This document shows, one piece after another, positions 8,109 to 14,934 of a stretch of 64,000 nucleotides of DNA. The notes beneath the pieces are model-generated. The model had not been told where the DNA came from. It did not search any database and saw only the letters and a list, made by a program, of their open reading frames with translations. Each line of letters begins with the position of its first letter. The first letter of the stretch is position 1. The stretch is from the NCBI RefSeq assembly GCF_029537735.1, contig NZ_JARPUQ010000002.1, forward strand, positions 260,608 to 324,607, given 5' to 3'. The DNA is from Robiginitalea aestuariiviva (lineage in GTDB: Bacteria; Bacteroidota; Bacteroidia; Flavobacteriales; Flavobacteriaceae). A program made the position numbers and the translations under genes.

Positions 8109-8884
8109 GCCTGGGGTCTGAAATCTTCCAGGTTAAAATATCCCAATGCCAACAGCAGTAGCATCAGCCCGATAATCAGCAGGAAGAAGCCCATTACCAC
8201 CAGGATCAGATACACGGCAGACCGCCACGTAAAAGCCCATTTCCCGAAGCCGTTAATGCGGTACAGCACATAGAGCACATACACCAGGGTTACCGCCAGC
8301 AGGGGCTGGCTGTAGCTTACATACGCTTCCGGATACCCGAGAATGACGATCAGGCTGATCGGGAAGGTCACCAGGCTTACCTGGGCCATGGCGTAGAAGA
8401 GCGCTACAAAATACTCCGCCAGGTTATACCGGACCTTGTTGAGCAACAGAAAGGCGGGTACCACCAGCACGGGGAGGTACAGGAAAAAGAAAAAGGCGTT
8501 GTAATCAAAGACGAACTCGGACCACTTCCGGTTGAATTCGGGATTGACCGACTGGGAGGCCTGGGTAAAATCCACCGCCTCGCTCTGAAATTTCTGGATG
8601 ATAAACATGATGATCCCGGACAGGGTCAGGGCAATTCCCAGGTAACTGATGGGGTTGAGATAGCGTTTGCGCAATCCTTTGATATACCCGTCAATAACGG
8701 CTTCGGGCCTGATCAGCAGGCCGGTAAAGGTCCGAACCACGGAATTGTCCAGGTTAAAGAGCCGGTCTACAAAATCCTTAAGCAGGGCCCTGAAGGTAAT
8801 CCGGCGTACCTGGGTCTTGGCCCCGCAGGTGGGGCAGAACCGGTAATCTAGCCGGAGGGAGGTATCGCAGTTGGGGCACTTCAC
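8105..8884 (-). CDS. DUF3667 family zinc-ribbon membrane protein
   Basis: The 259-residue protein opens with a zinc ribbon (MKCPNCDTSLRLDYRFCPTCGAK, with two CxxC pairs at residues 3-6 and 17-20). It then has a conserved segment with a DFVDRLFNLDNSVVRTFTGL core and five to six transmembrane helices from about residue 80 on. This arrangement is DUF3667, common in Bacteroidota and functionally uncharacterised. It overlaps the upstream cdaA by four bases (ATGA-type), so it is the last gene of a folP-cdaA-DUF3667 transcript and may share c-di-AMP- or membrane-linked biology by association only. Confidence 0.82.
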   Translation of the reverse strand: MKCPNCDTSLRLDYRFCPTCGAKTQVRRITFRALLKDFVDRLFNLDNSVVRTFTGLLIRPEAVIDGYIKGLRKRYLNPISYLGIALTLSGIIMFIIQKFQSEAVDFTQASQSVNPEFNRKWSEFVFDYNAFFFFLYLPVLVVPAFLLLNKVRYNLAEYFVALFYAMAQVSLVTFPISLIVILGYPEAYVSYSQPLLAVTLVYVLYVLYRINGFGKWAFTWRSAVYLILVVMGFFLLIIGLMLLLLALGYFNLEDFRPQA

Positions 8885-9669
8885 TGGCTCAGGTCCTTGC
8901 GGATCATCCGACCCAGTTCCTCCGCGTCTTTAAAGAGCACGAATTCCCCGTTTTTGATATAGGAAATCAGCCCGGTTTCCTCGCTGACCACCAGGGCCAG
9001 GGCGTCGCTACGCTCCGTAATGCCCACGGCTGCACGGTGCCGCAGCCCGAACCGCTGGGGGATGGAACGCTCCCGGGATACCGGCAGGATCACCCGGGTG
9101 GCTACAATATGGTTGCCTTTTATGATGGCCGCCCCGTCGTGCAGCGGGCTGTTCTTGAAAAATATACTTTCCAGGATGGGCTGGTTGACCTCAATCTGCA
9201 TGCGGTCCCCGGATGATTTAATAAAGTCGAGGGAAGTATCCCGCTCAATAACCAGGATAGCGCCCGTACCGCTCTTGCCCATGTTCTGGCAGGCGCCCAG
9301 CAGGGCGTCAATATCCAGGGCCAGGCTAATACCTTCCTGCCGCAGGAATTTGAAGTGTTTGATAAACCGCCTTTTGTTGGCGATGTTGGTAGAGCCGATC
9401 ACCAACAGGAATTTCCGGATCTCCTGCTGGAAAACGATGATCAGGGCAATCAGGCCCACCTGCATAAAGCCGCCCAGCATACTGCTGGTCATCCGCATGT
9501 CCAGCAACTGGGTCAGTTTCCAGAAGGCCCAGACAAAGACAATACCCAGGAAGATGTTAATAGCCACCGTGCCGCGTATCAGGCGGTAGAAATAAAACAG
9601 CAGGATGGCCACTAATAGGATGTCGATCAGGTCGGTTACGCCAAAATCCAGAAAATCGAGAAAGTCCAA
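8881..9669 (-). CDS. cdaA: Diadenylate cyclase CdaA (c-di-AMP synthase)
   Basis: CdaA condenses two ATP into the second messenger c-di-AMP at the inner membrane. The 262-residue protein has three N-terminal transmembrane segments (about residues 12-30, 37-53, 66-82) and a DisA_N catalytic domain. That domain carries both signature motifs, SPLHDGAAIIKGN and FGLRHRAAVG. Length matches the family. It lies 30 bases downstream of folP on the same strand. In Firmicutes cdaA sits with glmM and cdaR; here neither is present and the folP linkage is instead the pattern I associate with flavobacteria. No c-di-AMP phosphodiesterase is seen in the window. Confidence 0.95.
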   Translation of the reverse strand: MDFLDFLDFGVTDLIDILLVAILLFYFYRLIRGTVAINIFLGIVFVWAFWKLTQLLDMRMTSSMLGGFMQVGLIALIIVFQQEIRKFLLVIGSTNIANKRRFIKHFKFLRQEGISLALDIDALLGACQNMGKSGTGAILVIERDTSLDFIKSSGDRMQIEVNQPILESIFFKNSPLHDGAAIIKGNHIVATRVILPVSRERSIPQRFGLRHRAAVGITERSDALALVVSEETGLISYIKNGEFVLFKDAEELGRMIRKDLSQ

Positions 9670-9699
9670 TCTGATCCGCTTTCTGTAAAAGTAGAAAAA

Positions 9700-10545
9700 T
9701 TAACAGAATCCCGCCGGGTCCGTACCGGGAAACGCTTCCCAGAGCCGGATGCATTCCACGGCCTCACGCACATCGTGTACCCGGAGGATGTTGGCGCCCC
9801 GTTCCAGGGCCAGCATATGCAGGGCCGTAGTCCCGTTCAGGGCCTCCTGGGGGCGGATGTTCAGGGTTTTCCAGATCATGGATTTACGGCTCAGGCCAAC
9901 GAGCAAAGGTGCTTCCAGCTCCCGAAATGCCGCCAGCCCGGCCAGGAGTTCAAAATTCTGTTCCCGGGTCTTTGCAAATCCGAAGCCGGGGTCGGCAATG
10001 CAATCGGCAATCCCGAGGTCCCGGGCTGCGGCCAGGCGTTCGGAAAAATATTTCAGGAGGTCTACCAGCAGGTTGTCGTACGCAGTCCGGGAGGTCATGT
10101 CCTGGGGGGTGCCCCGCATGTGCATCAGGACATAAGGCACACGCGCCTCAGCCACCAGGGGCAGCATTTTTGGGTCCAGCTGGCCGCCGCTGATATCGTT
10201 TACCAGGGCTGCCCCGGCCTTGAGGGCCGCCTCGGCCACCCCGGAGCGGAAGGTGTCTATTGAAATCCGGATTTCAGGGAATTCCTTTACCAGGTCTGCG
10301 ATCAGGGGTACTACCCGCTGGTGTTCCTCGGCTTCGGGGATGTCGCTGGCCCCCGGTCGGGAGCTGTACCCGCCCACATCTATAAAATCGGCCCCGGCCC
10401 CCAGCATGCGGCGCACCTGCTCCACGGCTATCTCGCGGGCGTTGTACCGGCCGCCGTCGTAAAAGGAATCCGGCGTCACGTTCAGGATGCCCATCACCCT
10501 GGGGGTTGAGAGATCCACCAATTCGCCTTTGCAACAAATGGTCAT
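9700..10545 (-). CDS. folP: Dihydropteroate synthase
   Basis: FolP joins p-aminobenzoate to 6-hydroxymethyl-dihydropterin diphosphate in folate synthesis and is the sulfonamide target. The 281-residue protein shows the pterin-binding TIM-barrel motifs: GILNVTPDSFYDGG (residues 19-32), IDVGGYSSRPGA, LVNDISGG, and a C-terminal RVHDVREA. The length is normal. It is the first gene of the minus-strand folP-cdaA-DUF3667 series and is divergent from the DUF1599 gene. The start ATG at 10545 leaves about 100 bases of shared upstream region. Confidence 0.96.
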   Translation of the reverse strand: MTICCKGELVDLSTPRVMGILNVTPDSFYDGGRYNAREIAVEQVRRMLGAGADFIDVGGYSSRPGASDIPEAEEHQRVVPLIADLVKEFPEIRISIDTFRSGVAEAALKAGAALVNDISGGQLDPKMLPLVAEARVPYVLMHMRGTPQDMTSRTAYDNLLVDLLKYFSERLAAARDLGIADCIADPGFGFAKTREQNFELLAGLAAFRELEAPLLVGLSRKSMIWKTLNIRPQEALNGTTALHMLALERGANILRVHDVREAVECIRLWEAFPGTDPAGFC

Positions 10546-10594
10546 AGGCTTGTGCTTTTTTGCAGGCCCCCCGGTAAAAATCCGTTTAAAACCC

Positions 10595-10602
10595 TACTTT
10601 TG
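10595..10602 (+). promoter_or_regulatory. -7 box of the DUF1599 operon
   Basis: TACTTTTG matches TAnnTTTG, 42 bases before the preferred ATG at 10645. An upstream in-frame codon at 10552 would precede this box, which argues against it. Confidence 0.45.
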
Positions 10603-10644
10603 ACAGGGGAAATCCCGCGGGAAAATACGCAAATTCCACCACTC

Positions 10645-11202
10645 ATGACGGACACTTCCAAAGCTTACGACGGCGTGATCGGCGAATGCCGGGAACTTTT
10701 CCGGCGCAAGATGAACGACTATGGGGCAGCCTGGCGCATCCTGAGGTTGCCGTCCCTGACGGACCAGATTTACATCAAGGCCCAGCGCATCCGCAGCCTG
10801 CAGCAAACCGGGCAGCGAAAAGTAGCGGAGGGGGAGCGCCCTGAGTTTGTCGGCATCATCAATTACGCCCTGATGGCCCTGATACAACTGGAACTGGGGG
10901 TGGCCGAAATGCCGGACCTGGATGCCGAGCGCGCCCTGGAGCACTACGACCGGGAAGTGGCGCAGACCAAGGCCCTGATGGAAGCCAAAAACCACGATTA
11001 CGGGGAGGCCTGGCGCGATATGCGCATCAGTTCCCTGACGGACCTGATCCTGCAGAAACTGCTGCGGGTAAAGCAGATCGAAGACAACCAGGGCCGCACC
11101 GAAGTCAGTGAAGGGGTGGATGCCAATTACCGGGATATGATCAACTACGCCATCTTTGCCCTGATCCATATGGGGGAAGAGGTTAATTCGCAAGCCTCAT
11201 GA
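10645..11202 (+). CDS. DUF1599 family protein
   Basis: The 185-residue protein consists of two similar halves. A segment reading KMNDYGAAWRILRLPSLTDQI recurs as KNHDYGEAWRDMRISSLTDLI, each followed by a KAQRI/KLLRVKQIE helix and an EFVGIINYALMAL / NYRDMINYAIFAL helix. This is the duplicated DUF1599 fold, which also appears as a nucleotide-modification-associated domain in phages. In Bacteroidota it sits between folP and a DoxX-type gene, as here. The biochemical role is unknown. The start MTDTSKAYD (10645) is preferred over an upstream codon because it follows the promoter box. The gene overlaps the next by four bases. Confidence 0.85.
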   Translation: MTDTSKAYDGVIGECRELFRRKMNDYGAAWRILRLPSLTDQIYIKAQRIRSLQQTGQRKVAEGERPEFVGIINYALMALIQLELGVAEMPDLDAERALEHYDREVAQTKALMEAKNHDYGEAWRDMRISSLTDLILQKLLRVKQIEDNQGRTEVSEGVDANYRDMINYAIFALIHMGEEVNSQAS

Positions 11203-12872
11203 AAATAGCCGTCCAACTCGCCCGTATCCTGGTAGGGGTACTCTTTATCATTTCAGGGTTCATAAAGCTGAACGATCCGGTAGGCTTTTCCTTTAAGTTG
11301 GAGGAGTACTTCAGCAGTACGGTGCTGAACCTCCCCCTGCTGGAACCCTATGCCCTGGCCATCGCCCTTTTTGTGGTGATCCTGGAGGTGATCCTGGGGG
11401 TAACCCTCCTGCTGGGCTACCGCATTCGGCTCACGCTCTGGACCCTGCTGGGTATGATTGTATTTTTCACCTTCCTGACCCTTTACTCCGCCGTAACCGG
11501 CAAGGTTACGGATTGCGGGTGTTTCGGGGATGCCCTGAAACTTACGCCCTGGCAATCCTTCTATAAAGATGTGGCCCTTTTGGTGCTGATCCTGGTATTG
11601 CTCTGGGGACAACGCCATTTAAACCCTCTGGGGCGTGCAGGCTTGCGCCTGGGTGCCACCCTGGCCAGTTTGCTGGCGTGCGTTTTGTTTGCACGCTATG
11701 TGCTGAACCATCTGCCCTGGATCGATTTCCGGCCCTACCATGTGGGGGCCAGTATTCCGGATGGGATGACCATCCCGGATGACGCCCCGGGCCCCATTAT
11801 GGAATACGACTGGAAATTCCTCATAAACGGGGAAGAACGCATCCTTACCACGGACGGGGCCTACCCGGAGGTGGACGGAGAATTTATCGAAGTGGCCGAA
11901 ATCCGCGAAATCCGGGCGGGGTATGAGCCGCCCATCCACGATTTCACCCTGGAGCGGGAAGGGCAGGATTACGCCAGCGCGATCCTGGAGCGCAAGCAAT
12001 TGCTGATGGTGATCGCCTACGACCTGGGGCGCAGCTACCGGGAAGCCTTTGCCGCCATCAAACCCCTGACCGATACGGCCATGGCCCGCGGGTATTCCGT
12101 GATCGGCATGTCCGCTTCCTCCCCGGAGGAGGTGGCCCGCCTGAAGGCGGATTACGACCTGAATTTCCCGTTTTACTTCAGCGACCAGACCACCCTGAAG
12201 ACCATTGTGCGGTCTAACCCCGGGGTGTTGCGCCTGGAAGCCGGCACTATTGCCCAGAAACTGCATTACAACGACCTGGACCAGCTGGACCTGCGGGAGC
12301 TGGCCCCTGAAGAACGGTATAACATGCCCCTGAAACAGGCCCTGGACAGCATCCTGGTCCTGGACCAGAAGTATCGGGGCCCGGATATGGACTGGAGCCA
12401 GTGGGGACTGCAGATGGAGTTGGACAGCGCCAACATTCGCTTTGTGGATTCCCTGGTGGCCCGCCACGGATACCCGGGTAAAAGCCTGGTGGGCGAGCCT
12501 GCCAATAAGGCTGCCTGGTATGTGATCCAGCATTCCAACCGGATTGACGACTTCCTTCCGGCTATTCGCGTTGCGGCCGAAACCGGGGAACTCCCGTACC
12601 GCCTGTACGCCATGATGCTGGACCGCTCCCTGATGCAACAGGGCAAGCCCCAGCTTTACGGCACCCAGGGCCAGTCCTTCTTTATGGGGAGTCCGGAGGA
12701 GGTTCACCTGATCTGGCCCATTGAGAACCCGGAAGCGGTGGATGCCCGCCGTAAGGCCGCCGGGTTTGCAGACAACCTGGAAACCTATGGCAAAGACCTG
12801 TTTGGCCCCGACTTTGAATATCGAACCTATACCCTGGAAGAGGTGAATGCCCTCCGGGATCAAATGAACTAA
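11199..12872 (+). CDS. DoxX/BT_3928-like membrane protein fused to thioredoxin-like and DUF6624-like domains
   Basis: The 557-residue protein has three parts. Residues 1-165 form a four-helix DoxX/MauE-type membrane domain, starting MKIAVQLARILVGVLFIISG, as in the BT_3928 family. Residues about 180-370 look thioredoxin-like, with an extracytoplasmic YASAILERKQLLMVIAYDLG strand and FPFYFSDQTTLKTIVRSNPG, but no CxxC. Residues 375-557 contain HGYPGKSLVG, KAAWYVIQHS and PQLYGTQGQSF, which match my memory of DUF6624. BT_3928 relatives generally end after the second part, so the C-terminal domain is an addition. ATGA overlap with the DUF1599 gene and a 15-base gap to tpiA place it in one operon. 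Function is unknown. Confidence 0.75.
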   Translation: MKIAVQLARILVGVLFIISGFIKLNDPVGFSFKLEEYFSSTVLNLPLLEPYALAIALFVVILEVILGVTLLLGYRIRLTLWTLLGMIVFFTFLTLYSAVTGKVTDCGCFGDALKLTPWQSFYKDVALLVLILVLLWGQRHLNPLGRAGLRLGATLASLLACVLFARYVLNHLPWIDFRPYHVGASIPDGMTIPDDAPGPIMEYDWKFLINGEERILTTDGAYPEVDGEFIEVAEIREIRAGYEPPIHDFTLEREGQDYASAILERKQLLMVIAYDLGRSYREAFAAIKPLTDTAMARGYSVIGMSASSPEEVARLKADYDLNFPFYFSDQTTLKTIVRSNPGVLRLEAGTIAQKLHYNDLDQLDLRELAPEERYNMPLKQALDSILVLDQKYRGPDMDWSQWGLQMELDSANIRFVDSLVARHGYPGKSLVGEPANKAAWYVIQHSNRIDDFLPAIRVAAETGELPYRLYAMMLDRSLMQQGKPQLYGTQGQSFFMGSPEEVHLIWPIENPEAVDARRKAAGFADNLETYGKDLFGPDFEYRTYTLEEVNALRDQMN

Positions 12873-12887
12873 AGTAATCCTATCCTT

Positions 12888-13637
12888 ATGAGAAAGCAGA
12901 TAGTAGCTGGAAACTGGAAAATGAATAAAACGGCATCCGAGACGGAAAGCCTCCTTACTGAATTACAGGGTATGCTGCCGGATACCCATGCGGAAGTCCT
13001 GGTGGCCCCCACCTTTGTAAACCTGGCCCTGGCCTCGCGCCAGCTGGAGGGTTCTGCCATTGGGGTGTCTGCCCAGAACATGCACTTTGCGGACAGCGGC
13101 GCCTTTACGGGCGAGATTTCCGCCGATATGCTGCTGGCTATTGGGGTGGAAACCGTGATCCTGGGGCACTCCGAGCGCCGGGAGCATTTTGGGGAAGACG
13201 ATGCCCTGCTGGCCAAAAAAGTACAGCAGGCCGTAAGCAAAGGCATGCGGATCATCTTTTGTTTTGGCGAATTGCTGGACCAGCGCAAAGCCGGAACCCA
13301 TTTTGAAGTGGTGGCTTCCCAGCTGAAGCAGGCCTTGTTTGACCTGCCGGAGGCGGCCTGGAAACAACTGGTGCTGGCGTATGAACCTGTGTGGGCCATT
13401 GGGACAGGCGAAACCGCCACCCCCGAACAGGCCCAGGAGATGCACGCCCATATCCGTAATCTGGTGGCCAACGCCTATACCCCGGCCGTAGCCGATGCCG
13501 TGACCATCCTTTACGGGGGCAGCGTAAAGCCCGGAAATGCAGGCGATATCTTTTCTAAGCCGGATGTTGACGGCGGGCTTATTGGAGGTGCTTCCCTGAA
13601 TGCCGCAGACTTTACGGCCATTGTAGCCGCTATCTGA
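12888..13637 (+). CDS. tpiA: Triosephosphate isomerase
   Basis: TpiA interconverts dihydroxyacetone phosphate and glyceraldehyde 3-phosphate in glycolysis. The 249-residue TIM barrel has Asn9-Trp-Lys11 in GNWKMNK, the electrophile His94 in ILGHSERR, the catalytic base Glu166 in AYEPVWAIGTG, and the phosphate-binding YGGSVKPGNA and GGLIGGASL loops. All active-site residues are present and the length is standard. It follows the DoxX fusion by 15 bases and precedes prmA by 4 bases, so it is within the operon. Confidence 0.97.
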   Translation: MRKQIVAGNWKMNKTASETESLLTELQGMLPDTHAEVLVAPTFVNLALASRQLEGSAIGVSAQNMHFADSGAFTGEISADMLLAIGVETVILGHSERREHFGEDDALLAKKVQQAVSKGMRIIFCFGELLDQRKAGTHFEVVASQLKQALFDLPEAAWKQLVLAYEPVWAIGTGETATPEQAQEMHAHIRNLVANAYTPAVADAVTILYGGSVKPGNAGDIFSKPDVDGGLIGGASLNAADFTAIVAAI

Positions 13638-13641
13638 GGCC

Positions 13642-14472
13642 ATGTACCTTTGTTGTACCCTGGAGTTGCAACCCCTGCAGCCGGCCTCGGAAATCTTTAT
13701 CGCGGCCCTGGGCGAGCTCGGTTTCGAGAGTTTTGAGGAAACCGAAACCGGCCTGAAAGCCTATATCCGCAAGGCCGAATTCAATCCCGAAGCGCTGGAG
13801 GCCCTGCCGTACCTGCAATCCGACCTTTGGGAGGCGCAGTACACGATGGAAGAACTGCCCCAGGAAAACTGGAATGCCCGCTGGGAATCGGACTATCACC
13901 CCATTCGGGTGGGAGATGCCTGTGTGGTGCGCGCCCCCTTCCACCCGGAACCGGACCCGCCTGTAGCGCACGTTCTGGTGATCGCCCCCAAAATGAGTTT
14001 TGGCACCGGGCACCACCAGACCACCTGGCTGATGCTTAACCGGATGCTGGACATGGATTTTGATGGCCGGGCGGTGCTGGACATGGGTTCAGGCACGGGG
14101 GTGCTGGCCATCCTGGCGGCCCGCAAGGGTGCCCGACCGGTCTGCGCCATAGACATTGACCCCTGGTGCTTCGAGAACTGTGAGGAGAATGCGGCCCGCA
14201 ACCAGGTGCAGCTTCGGGCCGTGCTGGGTGACGCTGCCGCCATTGGCGAGGCCCGGTACGATGTGATCCTGGCCAACATCAATAAAAACATTTTGCTGCA
14301 GGACCTCCCTGCCTATGCCCGGGCCCTGAATCCTGGCGGTACCCTCTTGCTGAGCGGGTTTTATGAAGCAGACCTGGAAGACCTGAAAGCGGCAGCAGCC
14401 CGCGTTAACCTGGCTTATCAGGACCACCAGGTGCGGGACCAATGGGTGGCTGCTGCCTTTGTGCCTGCCTGA
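13642..14472 (+). CDS. prmA: Ribosomal protein L11 methyltransferase
   Basis: PrmA trimethylates the N-terminus and lysines of ribosomal protein L11 using S-adenosylmethionine. The 276-residue protein has an N-terminal L11-recognition domain (residues 1-60, acidic), the MSFGTGHHQTTWLML motif typical of PrmA, the SAM-binding LDMGSGTGVLAILAARKGA (about residues 146-164) and the catalytic-region IDPWCFENCEENAARN and LANINKNIL. Length is slightly under E. coli PrmA (293), as in other Bacteroidota. Four bases separate it from tpiA. Confidence 0.95.
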   Translation: MYLCCTLELQPLQPASEIFIAALGELGFESFEETETGLKAYIRKAEFNPEALEALPYLQSDLWEAQYTMEELPQENWNARWESDYHPIRVGDACVVRAPFHPEPDPPVAHVLVIAPKMSFGTGHHQTTWLMLNRMLDMDFDGRAVLDMGSGTGVLAILAARKGARPVCAIDIDPWCFENCEENAARNQVQLRAVLGDAAAIGEARYDVILANINKNILLQDLPAYARALNPGGTLLLSGFYEADLEDLKAAAARVNLAYQDHQVRDQWVAAAFVPA

Positions 14473-14606
14473 ATTCACAAACCCAGACCCCATTGGCCCG
14501 GGGCATTCCCATTGGCACCCTGCCATTTTTGCAGCTTCCGCAATTGTAGGGGCTGCCGTGGGCGCTGCGTCAAAATTTTATTATATTCGTAACAAACCCT
14601 TTGACT

Positions 14607-14882
14607 ATGAGTGGGAAGGAACGCTTACAGGAAGAGCTGCTGGTGGGGGAAGACCTCAAGGACCTGAGTGAGATTGTCCTGTTTAATGACGAGGTCAACA
14701 CCTTTGACCATGTGATCCAAACCCTGATCGATGTGTGCGAGCACACCCCGGAACAGGCCCACCAATGTTCCCTGATTGTACACCACAACGGCAAGTGCAC
14801 GGTAAAAACCGGGGAATACCACGACCTGAAGCCGCGCTGCACCCGCCTGTTACAGGCCGGGCTGAGCGCAGAGATTGTCTAG
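14607..14882 (+). CDS. clpS: ATP-dependent Clp protease adaptor ClpS
   Basis: ClpS delivers N-degron substrates to ClpA/ClpC-ClpP. The 91-residue protein contains the binding-pocket motif VLFNDEVNTFDHVIQTLIDVC (Asn and Asp that hold the N-terminal residue) and SLIVHHNGKCTVKTG with the pocket His. Length fits. The ATG at 14607 is chosen over an in-frame TTG two codons upstream. A TATATTCG box (about 14582-14589) resembles a variant -7 element, so clpS may have its own promoter inside the operon. Its stop overlaps the possible promoter of the next gene. Confidence 0.95.
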   Translation: MSGKERLQEELLVGEDLKDLSEIVLFNDEVNTFDHVIQTLIDVCEHTPEQAHQCSLIVHHNGKCTVKTGEYHDLKPRCTRLLQAGLSAEIV

Positions 14883-14934
14883 TTTCGGCCCTACAATCGC
14901 AATGGAACGGCCTTTCCAGGACCGGATCAAACCC

